Source: Oerskovia flava (GTDB lineage: Bacteria > Actinomycetota > Actinomycetes > Actinomycetales > Cellulomonadaceae). From it: DNA of 64,000 nucleotides. Shown here piece after piece: positions 50,525-58,490 of this stretch. The DNA is taken from the NCBI RefSeq assembly GCF_026163685.1, contig NZ_JAOXSR010000013.1, positions 1-64,000 on the forward strand, given 5' to 3'. Both the position numbers and the translations under genes were made by a program. The notes below the pieces were generated by a model, which was not told the origin of the DNA, did not search any database, and saw only the letters and a list, made by a program, of their open reading frames with translations. Each line of letters begins with the position of its first letter. The stretch's first letter is position 1.

Positions 50525-53500
50525 GTGTCCGTACCTGTACCCCTTCGTCCCAGACGACGCCGGCTCGCCACCGCGGGGCTGCTCAGCGTCGCACTGCTGG
50601 TCGCCACGATCCCGCCCTCCGGGGCCGTCGACGTCGCTCGCACCCCGGCTCCCGCCGAGGCGGTGCCCGACGTCGGGCACGAGCCCTACCGGCCCGGGCT
50701 GCACTACTCGCCCGCGCAGAACTGGATGAACGACCCGAACGGCCTCGTCTTCCACGACGGCACGTACCACCTCTACTACCAGCACAACCCGTACGGGACG
50801 TCGTGGGGCAACATGTCGTGGGGCCACGCGACGAGCCCCGACCTGCTTACGTGGACGGAGCAGCCGGTCGCGATCCCCCAGACGCTGGACGCGGACGGGG
50901 TCAGCGTCGAGGACATCTTCTCCGGATCGGTCGTGGTCGACCATGGCAACACCAGCGGGTTCGGCACGGTCGAGGACCCCCCGCTCGTCGCGGTCTACAC
51001 GAGCGCGTACACCCCGGCCCACCCGACGCTTGCCGGGATCCAGGCGCAGTCGCTCGCCTACTCGACCGACGGCGGATACACGTGGACCAAGTACGCGGCG
51101 AACCCCGTGCTGGACCGTGACTCGGCGAACTTCCGCGATCCGAAGGTGTTCTGGTACGACGGCGGCACGCCCGAGACGTCGTACTGGGTCATGGTCGCGG
51201 TCGAGGCCGTCGATCACCAGGTCGAGATGTACAGGTCCGCGGACCTGAAGGACTGGGACCATCTGTCGACGTTCGGCCCTGCCAACGCGGTCGGCGGGAT
51301 CTGGGAGTGCCCCGACCTGTTCGAGCTGGCCGTGGACGGTGACCCGCAGAACACGCGCTGGGTGCTCGTGGTCAACCTCAACCCCGGTTCGATCGGCGGA
51401 GGCTCGGGCGGGCAGTACTTCGTCGGCGACTTCGACGGGACGACGTTCACCTCCGAGTCGACCGTCGAGGGAGTCCCCGTCCCGGACGGTGACCTGCTCG
51501 CAGACTTCGAGGGCCCGGGTTGGGACAGCCCGATCGGGGAGTGGACGGTGAGCAACGAGCCCGGCAACGAGGCGGACGGCCCGTTCGGCACCGCACCCGC
51601 GAACGGTGCGGTGAACGGCCAGCAGGCCGTGACCGGGTTCGTCGGTACCGGGCTCGCGAACAGCTTCGTCGGCGGCGACTGGCCGGTGGGCACGCTCGAG
51701 TCACCGCCGTTCGCGATCGAGCGCGACCATCTGAGCCTGCTCGTCGGGGGCGGCAAGCATCCCCGTGTGCCCGGTGCGCAGCTCGGCAACGAACCGCCCG
51801 TCGGCAGCCTGCTGTGGGACGGGTTCGAGCTCCCCGACGGCGAGACGCTCGCCGACGTCGGGTGGACCGGTACCGGCGACCTCGCCGCCACGGAGAGCCC
51901 GTCGACCTCCGGAGGCGACTACTACCTGGGAGCCCGGCGGATCAACACGTTCGACGGCGGACCTCGGGGCGACGACAACGTCGGCACCCTGACGTCGCCC
52001 GAGTTCACGATCGACGCCGGCCACCTGAGCATGCTCGTCGGCGGCGGGCGTCGTGTCGACTCCGACGACCAGGTCCTGCAGGTCCAGCTCCTCGTCGACG
52101 GCGACGTCGTGCGCCATCTGACCGGACCTCAGGCCGGTGCGCTCAACTGGCAGTCCTGGGACGTCACCGACCTGCGAGGCAGCACGGCCCGCCTCCGCGT
52201 CGTCGACGAGGCGACCGGTGGGTGGGGACACCTCACGCTCGACCACGTCGTTCTCAGCGACGAGCCCGCGCTCGTCCGCTCGGACGAGACGAGCGTCAAC
52301 CTCGTCGTGGACGGCGAGGTCGTACGCAGCGCGACCGGACGAGACAGCGAGCACCTGGACTGGACGAGCTGGGACGTGCGCGACCTGCACGGCCAGCAGG
52401 CGACGATCCGCGTCGTCGACAACAACCGGTTCGGCTGGGGCCACGTGCTCCTCGACCAGGTCGTCGCCACCGACCACCCGACCGATCCCGTCGCCGAGTC
52501 CTACGGGTGGCTCGACTGGGGTCGTGACTACTACGCGACCGTGTCCTTCGACAACGCACCCGACGACCGTCGACTGATGGTCGGCTGGATGAACAACTGG
52601 TCCTACTCCGGCGCCACGCCCACGTCCGGCTGGCGCTCCGCGATGACGCTCCCCCGCGAGGTCACGCTGACGGACAGCGGCGGACGGATCGAGCTCGCAC
52701 AACGTGTCGTACCCGAGATCGACGAGCTCGCGGGCGAGCCCTGGACCGGCGAACCAGGCACCGTCGTCGCCGGGACGCACCCTCTCCCGGTGACGGGTGA
52801 CCTGCTGCAGATCGACCTCGACGTGGACCCGGGCACGGCTGAGCGCGTCGGGCTGGCGGTCCGTACCTCCGCGGGCTTCAGCGCGGACGGCCGGGGCACG
52901 GGGGAACCGGCCCCGGAAGAGTCGGCCACAGAAGAATCGGCCACAGAAGAATCGTCCACAGAAGAGGGCACTCTCGTCCTGTACGACGCACGGACCGGCC
53001 GCGTCGTGGTCGACCGGACCAGGTCCGGGGACGTCGGCTTCCACCCGGACTTCGCCTCCGTGTCGTCGATGCCCGTCGAGCACCACACCGACGGCACGGT
53101 CCACCTGTCCGTGTACGTCGACCGCGCATCGGTCGAGGTCTTCGCGGCGGACGGCACCCGGACGATCACGGACCAGGTCTTCCCCGACCCGTCGTCCCTC
53201 GGGCTCGCGCTCGTCGCCGAAGGAGGGGAGGCAGAGATCCGCTCGCTCACGGTCACTCCCCTGCGGGCGTCGATGTTCGCCGAACCCACGCCGACCGTCG
53301 AGCTCGACGTCGACGTCGACGTCGACGCCCGCTGCCTGGGCGGCAAGGCCTACGTCGCGGTCCGCGCCACCAACCAGCACGACGAGCCCGTCGTCGTGGG
53401 CATGGAGAGCGCGTACGGGTCCCGGACGTCCACGGTCTCCCCGGGGAAGTTCGCCTACCAGGCGTTCGGGACGCGGGCGACGCGCATCTCGGCCGGCGAG

Positions 53501-53581
53501 GTGAACGTCGTCGGCACGACGGTGGACGGCGGGCTCTCGCGTGCGTACTCGGTGGCGCACGGCCCGATCGACTGCGGCTGA
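50525..53581 (+). CDS. giant secreted GH32 fructanase with nested inserted modules
   Basis: This 1018-residue protein has a signal peptide (RRRRLATAGLLSVALLVATIPPSGA) and a GH32 catalytic domain: nucleophile motif WMNDPNG (67-73), RDP (204-206), and the acid/base WEC (260-262). Between GDFDGTTFT and YGWLDWGRDYYATVSF about 330 residues (325-655) are inserted; the smaller GH32 at 58.5 kb lacks them at the same site. The insert holds two related modules, one inside the other. After the propeller come a beta-sandwich with a Glu/Thr/Ser repeat (residues about 798-815) and a C-terminal domain. No sortase motif is present. It probably releases fructose or fructo-oligosaccharides from levan or inulin. 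GTG follows AAAGGAGTTCGTCC. Confidence 0.93.
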   Translation: MSVPVPLRPRRRRLATAGLLSVALLVATIPPSGAVDVARTPAPAEAVPDVGHEPYRPGLHYSPAQNWMNDPNGLVFHDGTYHLYYQHNPYGTSWGNMSWGHATSPDLLTWTEQPVAIPQTLDADGVSVEDIFSGSVVVDHGNTSGFGTVEDPPLVAVYTSAYTPAHPTLAGIQAQSLAYSTDGGYTWTKYAANPVLDRDSANFRDPKVFWYDGGTPETSYWVMVAVEAVDHQVEMYRSADLKDWDHLSTFGPANAVGGIWECPDLFELAVDGDPQNTRWVLVVNLNPGSIGGGSGGQYFVGDFDGTTFTSESTVEGVPVPDGDLLADFEGPGWDSPIGEWTVSNEPGNEADGPFGTAPANGAVNGQQAVTGFVGTGLANSFVGGDWPVGTLESPPFAIERDHLSLLVGGGKHPRVPGAQLGNEPPVGSLLWDGFELPDGETLADVGWTGTGDLAATESPSTSGGDYYLGARRINTFDGGPRGDDNVGTLTSPEFTIDAGHLSMLVGGGRRVDSDDQVLQVQLLVDGDVVRHLTGPQAGALNWQSWDVTDLRGSTARLRVVDEATGGWGHLTLDHVVLSDEPALVRSDETSVNLVVDGEVVRSATGRDSEHLDWTSWDVRDLHGQQATIRVVDNNRFGWGHVLLDQVVATDHPTDPVAESYGWLDWGRDYYATVSFDNAPDDRRLMVGWMNNWSYSGATPTSGWRSAMTLPREVTLTDSGGRIELAQRVVPEIDELAGEPWTGEPGTVVAGTHPLPVTGDLLQIDLDVDPGTAERVGLAVRTSAGFSADGRGTGEPAPEESATEESATEESSTEEGTLVLYDARTGRVVVDRTRSGDVGFHPDFASVSSMPVEHHTDGTVHLSVYVDRASVEVFAADGTRTITDQVFPDPSSLGLALVAEGGEAEIRSLTVTPLRASMFAEPTPTVELDVDVDVDARCLGGKAYVAVRATNQHDEPVVVGMESAYGSRTSTVSPGKFAYQAFGTRATRISAGEVNVVGTTVDGGLSRAYSVAHGPIDCG
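52916..52966 (+). repeat. 15-bp tandem repeat in the GH32 gene
   Basis: Three 15-base units (GAAGAGTCGGCCACA and near-identical copies at 52931 and 52946) are followed by a partial fourth. They encode EESAT, EESAT and EESST. The stretch is less GC-rich than its surroundings and keeps the reading frame. Confidence 0.9.
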
Positions 53582-53611
53582 CCTCCGCCCGCACACAGGT
53601 GCGGGCGGAGG
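53582..53611 (+). terminator. terminator after the secreted GH32 gene
   Basis: CCTCCGCCCGCAC (53582-53594) and GTGCGGGCGGAGG (53599-53611) pair perfectly around ACAG, directly after the stop codon. Confidence 0.85.
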
Positions 53612-53673
53612 CCGCAGGACGTCAGACGAGTCCCTGGGCGTGCACGGCACGGGTGCCGCGCACGCCCCAGGGG

Positions 53674-53703
53674 TTGACGATCCGAGGCGCACCGCATTAA
53701 GGT
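53674..53703 (+). promoter_or_regulatory. promoter of the second LacI / oligosaccharide ABC operon
   Basis: TTGACG (53674-53679) and TAAGGT (53698-53703) are 18 bases apart. The operator-like GTTATACGAATAAC follows at once, over the expected start point. Confidence 0.65.
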
Positions 53704-53706
53704 CCG

Positions 53707-53720
53707 GTTATACGAATAAC
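53707..53720. promoter_or_regulatory. LacI-type operator at the second lacI promoter
   Basis: GTTATACGAATAAC is a 14-base near-palindrome (6 of 7 positions) with a central CG. It overlaps the expected transcription start of the lacI-permease operon. A second copy lies inside the permease gene at 54865. Confidence 0.7.
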
Positions 53721-53744
53721 GCACTCACGAGGAGGTGGGATCAG

Positions 53745-54782
53745 ATGGCGCGCAAGGGTGCCCGGCCGACGATGTGGGACGTCGCGGCCCGAGCCGGCGT
53801 GTCGCAGGCGACCGTCTCGCTCGTGCTGAACGACGTCGGCGGCGGAAGGGTCGCGGAGGCGACGAAGGCCCGGGTGCTGGACGCTGTCCGCGACCTCGAC
53901 TACCGGACGAACGCCTTCGCCAGGACGCTGCGCAGCGGCGAGTCCGGGCTGATCGGGTTCATCTCGGACGAGGTGGCCAGCTCTCCGTTCGCCGGCAAGC
54001 TCCTCAAGGGCGCCCAGAACCTCGCCTGGGAGACCGGTCACGTCATCCTCAGCATCGATACGTATCACACGTCGGAGCTGGAAGCGGCCGCGATCGACAC
54101 GATGCTGTCCTACCGGGTGCGCGGCGTCGTCTACGCCGCGATGTACCACCGCGTTCTCGACCTGCCCGCCGCACTGCGCGACGTACCGACCGTCGTCGTC
54201 AACGCCCAGGACCGTGACGGGGCCGTGCCGAGCGTGTTCCCCGACGAGGAGCCCGGCGGGTACACCGCCACCCGGCATCTGCTCGAGGCAGGACACCGCC
54301 GGATCGGCATGATCAACATCCAGCCGGCCGAGAGCGACCTGCCCGCAGGCATCGGGCGGCTCGCCGGGTACCGGCGCGCCCTGGCTGATGCCGGGGTCCC
54401 GTTCGACCCTGACCTGGTCCGCGCCGGCTACGGCACGATCGAGGACGGATTGGCGGCCACCCGGAGCCTCATGGGCGCGACCGAGCCGCCGACGGCCATC
54501 TTCTGCGGCAACGACCGGACCGCCTGGGGCGCCTACCGCGGACTCGACTCCCTCGGCCTGCGCGTCCCGGACGACTGTTCCATCGTCGGTTTCGACAACC
54601 AGGAGACCCTGGCCCCGTCCCTCGATCCCGGCCTGACCACCGTCGAGCTTCCCTTCGAGCAGATGGCACGCCGGGCCGTGGAGATCCTGCTCAGCACACA
54701 AGGCTCTTACCCGCAGAACAATCCCATCGAGTGCTCACTGGTCCTTCGTGGATCCGTGGCGAGTGCAAAGGTGCGCGAATGA
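53745..54782 (+). CDS. LacI family regulator of the oligosaccharide ABC operon
   Basis: This 345-residue repressor has TMWDVAARAGVSQATVSLVLNDVGGGRVAEATKARVLDAVRDLDYRTNAFARTLRSGESGLIGFISDE and a sugar-binding domain ending RVPDDCSIVGFDNQETLAPSLDPGLTTVELPFEQMARRAVEILL. ATG follows GAGGAGGTGGGATCAG. It overlaps the first permease gene by 4 bases, so it controls its own operon, probably through GTTATACGAATAAC. The effector is likely a fructo-oligosaccharide (inference). Confidence 0.92.
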   Translation: MARKGARPTMWDVAARAGVSQATVSLVLNDVGGGRVAEATKARVLDAVRDLDYRTNAFARTLRSGESGLIGFISDEVASSPFAGKLLKGAQNLAWETGHVILSIDTYHTSELEAAAIDTMLSYRVRGVVYAAMYHRVLDLPAALRDVPTVVVNAQDRDGAVPSVFPDEEPGGYTATRHLLEAGHRRIGMINIQPAESDLPAGIGRLAGYRRALADAGVPFDPDLVRAGYGTIEDGLAATRSLMGATEPPTAIFCGNDRTAWGAYRGLDSLGLRVPDDCSIVGFDNQETLAPSLDPGLTTVELPFEQMARRAVEILLSTQGSYPQNNPIECSLVLRGSVASAKVRE

Positions 54783-55732
54783 CCACCCAACCGACCCTCC
54801 AGCACCGCGTGCCGGCCCCACGGCTACGCGTCTCACGGCTTCGCAGGGCCGTGCGGTCCTGGCAGTTATACGTATTACTCCTCCCAGCCGTCCTGCACGT
54901 CCTCCTGTTCAAGTACTGGCCGATGTACGGCGCACAGATCGCGTTCCGGAACTACAACCCGGCGGACGGCTTCGCCGGGAGCCCCTGGGTCGGCCTGGAC
55001 CACTTCCAGCGGTTCGTCGAGTCGTTCCAGTTCGAGCGGCTCATCGTGAACACGCTCAGCCTCAACGCGCTCGGCCTGCTGCTGGCCTTCCCCGTGCCCA
55101 TCGTCCTGGCGCTCGTCGTGAACCAGCTGCAGAACGAGCGGTTCAAGAAGTTCACCCAGACGGTGCTCTACTCGCCGTCGTTCATCTCGGTGGTCGTGGT
55201 GGTCGGGATGATCCACCTCCTGTTCTCCCCCCGCTCCGGGATCGTCAACAACGCCATCGAGACGTTCGGTGGCGAGCCGGTGTTCTTCATGGGCTCGCCC
55301 GAGTGGTTCCGGCCGCTGTACATCGGGTCGGACATCTGGCAGAACGCCGGGTTCTCGATGATCGTCTACCTCGCGGCCCTGACGGCTATCGACCCGTCGT
55401 TGCACGAGGCGGCACGGGTGGACGGCGCTCACAAGTGGCAGCGGATCCGGCACATCGACATCCCGGGAATCCTCCCGGTGATCACCATCCTGTTCATCCT
55501 CGCGATCGGGAATCTCTTCAACCTCGGGTTCGAGAAGGTGCTGCTCATGCAGACGGACCTGAACCTGCCGACGTCCGAGGTCATCCAGACCTACGTCTAC
55601 AAGGCCGGTCTCCAACAGGCCCAGTTCAGCTATTCCGCCGCGATCGGCCTCTTCAACTCCCTCATCAACCTCACCCTGCTGCTGACCTTCAACTGGGTCG
55701 CGCGGCGGGCCAACCAGTCCAGTCTGTGGTGA
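54779..55732 (+). CDS. oligosaccharide ABC permease (LplB/YteP type)
   Basis: This 317-residue MalF-type permease has six membrane segments, the LplB-class opening LLPAVLHVLLFKYWPMYGAQIAFRNYNPADGFAGSPWVGLDHF, and the EAA loop YLAALTAIDPSLHEAARVDGAHKWQRIRHIDIPGILP. Residues 30-33 are encoded by TTA TAC GTA TTA, unusual codons that create an operator-like sequence. It overlaps the LacI gene by 4 bases. This class imports oligosaccharides from plant or microbial polymers. Confidence 0.92.
   Translation: MTTQPTLQHRVPAPRLRVSRLRRAVRSWQLYVLLLPAVLHVLLFKYWPMYGAQIAFRNYNPADGFAGSPWVGLDHFQRFVESFQFERLIVNTLSLNALGLLLAFPVPIVLALVVNQLQNERFKKFTQTVLYSPSFISVVVVVGMIHLLFSPRSGIVNNAIETFGGEPVFFMGSPEWFRPLYIGSDIWQNAGFSMIVYLAALTAIDPSLHEAARVDGAHKWQRIRHIDIPGILPVITILFILAIGNLFNLGFEKVLLMQTDLNLPTSEVIQTYVYKAGLQQAQFSYSAAIGLFNSLINLTLLLTFNWVARRANQSSLW
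54865..54878. promoter_or_regulatory. intragenic copy of the LacI operator
   Basis: GTTATACGTATTAC matches 12 of 14 positions of GTTATACGAATAAC at 53707 and is likewise palindromic at 6 of 7 positions. It lies in codons 29-33 of the permease gene, 1158 bases downstream, and introduces two TTA codons. Confidence 0.5.
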
Positions 55733-55739
55733 CGACGCC

Positions 55740-56732
55740 ATGACCCAGCTCACGCGAGCCCAAGAATCCCAGCCCTCCACCACCCACACGCCGAACCGGC
55801 GTCCTCGACGACCTTCCGGACCAACCGGAGCCCCGAGCCGCGGCCCGTGGCGCGGCCGTCTGGCGGACCCGCTGTTCAACGTCATCGCGATCGGGCTGCT
55901 CGGGCTCGCCATCGTCGCGATCCTGTACCCCCTCTACTTCATCGTGATCGCCTCGGTCAGCGAGCCGGCCGAGATCCTCAACGGCAACGTCTGGCTCGTG
56001 CCCCAGGGCTTCACCGTCGAGGGGTACGGCCGGATCTTCTCCGACCCCGACATCTTGCGCGGGTTCGCCAACTCGGTCCTCTACACCCTCGTGGGGACCG
56101 CCATCAGTGTCGCGTCGATCCTGTGCGCCGCCTACGCGCTGTCACGCAAGGACCTCTACGGGCGCACGTTCTTCATGCTCCTGTTCATCCTCACCATGTT
56201 CATCGACGGCGGGCTGATCGCCCGGTACCTCGTCGTGCGCGACATGGGGATGCTGAACACCATGTGGGCGGTCGTGCTGCCCGGTGCGATCGGCGTGTGG
56301 AACCTCATCATCGCCAGGGCTTTCTTCGAGAACAACGTCCCCGGTGAGCTGAGGGACGCGGCGCAGCTCGACGGGGCGAATGACTTTCGGTTCTTCCTGC
56401 GCATCGTCCTGCCTCTGTCGAAGCCGCTGATCTTCCTGATGATCATGATCCACCTCGTCGCCAACTGGAATGCGTTCTTCGACGCGCTCATCTTCCTCGA
56501 CGACGAGAGCAAGTACCCGCTCCAGCTGGTGCTGCGGAACGTGCTGATCCAGTCCGAGGTCACCGCCGCGGGCGGATCGGGAGCGCTCGACTCCTATGCC
56601 GCCGCCCAGCGCATCGGCGAATTGATCAAGTACGGGATGATCGTCGTCTCCAGCATTCCGCTGCTCATCATCCTGCCCTTTATGCAGAAGCACTTCACCA
56701 AGGGCGCACTTCTCGGCGCCGTCAAGAACTGA
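55740..56732 (+). CDS. oligosaccharide ABC permease (LplC/YtcP type)
   Basis: This 330-residue MalG-type permease has a Pro/Arg-rich start, six membrane segments, LYPLYFIVIASVSEPAEILNGNVWLVPQGFTVEGY, the EAA loop ARAFFENNVPGELRDAAQLDGANDFRFFLRIVLPLSKP, and the end LPFMQKHFTKGALLGAVKN, which is typical for the class. It follows the first permease by 7 bases and pairs with it. No ATPase gene is present; such systems share a general MsmK/MsiK-type ATPase. Confidence 0.92.
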   Translation: MTQLTRAQESQPSTTHTPNRRPRRPSGPTGAPSRGPWRGRLADPLFNVIAIGLLGLAIVAILYPLYFIVIASVSEPAEILNGNVWLVPQGFTVEGYGRIFSDPDILRGFANSVLYTLVGTAISVASILCAAYALSRKDLYGRTFFMLLFILTMFIDGGLIARYLVVRDMGMLNTMWAVVLPGAIGVWNLIIARAFFENNVPGELRDAAQLDGANDFRFFLRIVLPLSKPLIFLMIMIHLVANWNAFFDALIFLDDESKYPLQLVLRNVLIQSEVTAAGGSGALDSYAAAQRIGELIKYGMIVVSSIPLLIILPFMQKHFTKGALLGAVKN

Positions 56733-56778
56733 TCCCTCTTCACACCACACCATCACCCGAACCAGACCAAGGAAGATC

Positions 56779-58392
56779 ATGATGAGACACCGCAGTTTCC
56801 TCACCACCATCACCGTCACGGCCACCGGCGCCCTCCTCCTCACCGGTTGCGGCGGCGGGGAGGCGGCCACCCAGGTCGAAGACGCCTCTACCGAGTACGG
56901 GTTCCGGTCCGAAGGCCTCCCGATCGTCGACGAGACGCTGTCGCTGACCTTCGGCGGAGCGAAGTCCGCCCTCGCGCCGGACTACTCCGACATGGAGCTG
57001 GTCCAGCAGTGGGAGACGGACACGAACATCGCGATCACCTGGGAGAACCTGCCTGATCAGGTCTACCAGGAGAAGAAGAGCCTCATGCTGGCCGGCGACG
57101 ACCTTCCGGACGTGCTCTTCAACTCCGGCCTGACGGACGCCGAGGTGGTGCAGAACGGGTCCAACGGCACGCTCGTGCCGCTGGAGGGTCTCATCGAGGA
57201 GCACGCGCCGACGCTGTCGGCAATCCTGGATGAGCGACCCGACGTCCGGGCGGCCATCACGGCCTCGGACGGTCACATCTACACCCTGCCGTCGGTCGAA
57301 GAGCTCGGGATCCTGCAGTACCCGAACTTCCTCTACATCAACAAGACCTGGCTCGACACGCTCGGGCTCCCCATGCCGACCACGATCGAGGAGTACCACG
57401 AGGCACTCGAGGCGTTCAAGACCGGTGACCCCAACGGGAACGGGAAGGCTGACGAGATCCCGCTGAGCTTCCGTACCGACTCCTTCTGCGCCAACCCCTG
57501 GGACCTCGTCGCCGCACTGGGTGGCCAGCCGGAGAACAACGACCACCGCATCGTCCGCGACGGGAAGGTGGAGTTCACCGCGAACACCGAGGAGTACAAG
57601 AAGGGTGTCTCCGCGCTGGCCGACTGGCACGCCGAGGGACTCATCGACCCCGAGTCCTTCTCGCACGACGACGTCGCCTATCTCGCCAAGGGCAAGTCCG
57701 AGACCCCCGTCCTGGGGTCCTTCTTCTGGTGGGAGCTCAAGGAGATGGTCGGTGACGACCGCGTCGATGACTACGCCATGCTCGGCATCCTCGAGGGCGT
57801 GGACGGCAAGCTCGCCAGCGTCACCAACAACCAGGAGATCAACCGCGGCGCGATGGCCATCACCCGGGCCAACCAGTACCCCGCGGCCACGATGCGCTGG
57901 GCCGATCGGCTCTTCGAGCCCGTGATGTCGGCGCAGACCAACTGGGGACCGATCGACGTGACACTTCAGGAAGGCGAGAACGGGATCCTCGAGCAGATCC
58001 CCGCCGAGGCCGGCGTCTCCGAGGGCGAGCGCCGTCAGCTCGTCGCCCCTGGCGGGCCGAAGATCATCCAGGAGAAGGACTTCGAGACGGTCGTGGCCCC
58101 GGAACCGCGCGCCGCAGCGCGCCAGGACCTGGTCGCCGAGCACTACGCCCCCTTCGCCGCGAACGACGCCTACCCGCCGGTGCTGCTCTCCAACGAGGAG
58201 CTCGAGCAGATCTCGTTCCCCCAGACCGACATCACCGCACTGGTCAAGGAGAAGTTCGCCTCCTGGATCGCCAACGGCACCATCGACGCCGAGTGGGACG
58301 GGTACGTCTCCCAGCTCGACTCGATGGGGATCGACGACGTGACCGGGGTCTACCAGCAGGCCTACGACCGCTTCCAGCAGGGCGGCGAGTGA
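56779..58392 (+). CDS. oligosaccharide-binding lipoprotein (LplA-like)
   Basis: This 537-residue binding lipoprotein has a signal peptide ending LLLTGC (lipobox) and a large type II binding fold (LSLTFGGAKSALAPDYSDMELVQQWETDTNIAITWENLPDQVYQEKKSLMLAGDDLPDVLFN, LYINKTWLDTLGLPMPTTIEEYHEALEAFKTGDPNGNGKADEIPLSF). DPNGNGKADEIP is a calcium-binding loop typical of LplA proteins. It delivers oligosaccharides to the two permeases encoded before it. ATG follows AAGGAAGATC. Confidence 0.92.
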   Translation: MMRHRSFLTTITVTATGALLLTGCGGGEAATQVEDASTEYGFRSEGLPIVDETLSLTFGGAKSALAPDYSDMELVQQWETDTNIAITWENLPDQVYQEKKSLMLAGDDLPDVLFNSGLTDAEVVQNGSNGTLVPLEGLIEEHAPTLSAILDERPDVRAAITASDGHIYTLPSVEELGILQYPNFLYINKTWLDTLGLPMPTTIEEYHEALEAFKTGDPNGNGKADEIPLSFRTDSFCANPWDLVAALGGQPENNDHRIVRDGKVEFTANTEEYKKGVSALADWHAEGLIDPESFSHDDVAYLAKGKSETPVLGSFFWWELKEMVGDDRVDDYAMLGILEGVDGKLASVTNNQEINRGAMAITRANQYPAATMRWADRLFEPVMSAQTNWGPIDVTLQEGENGILEQIPAEAGVSEGERRQLVAPGGPKIIQEKDFETVVAPEPRAAARQDLVAEHYAPFAANDAYPPVLLSNEELEQISFPQTDITALVKEKFASWIANGTIDAEWDGYVSQLDSMGIDDVTGVYQQAYDRFQQGGE

Positions 58393-58396
58393 CCGG

Positions 58397-58431
58397 CGGT
58401 GCGGGGGCGGGAACGGCCCGCCCCCGCACCG
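58397..58431 (+). terminator. strong hairpin between binding-protein and GH32 genes
   Basis: The 15-base arm 58397-58411 pairs fully with 58417-58431, loop AACGG. It follows the binding-protein stop by a few bases and may lower expression of the GH32 gene or stabilise the upstream message. Confidence 0.75.
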
Positions 58432-58490
58432 TGACCCGTCGCATCCATCACGGCGGATCGTCCGCCGCACACGACACGTCAGGACCACCT

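Noticed and set aside
53302-53328. GTCGAC hexamer run near the end of the secreted GH32 gene
   Set aside because: It encodes a Val-Asp repeat with codons typical of the gene and is too short to call a functional element.
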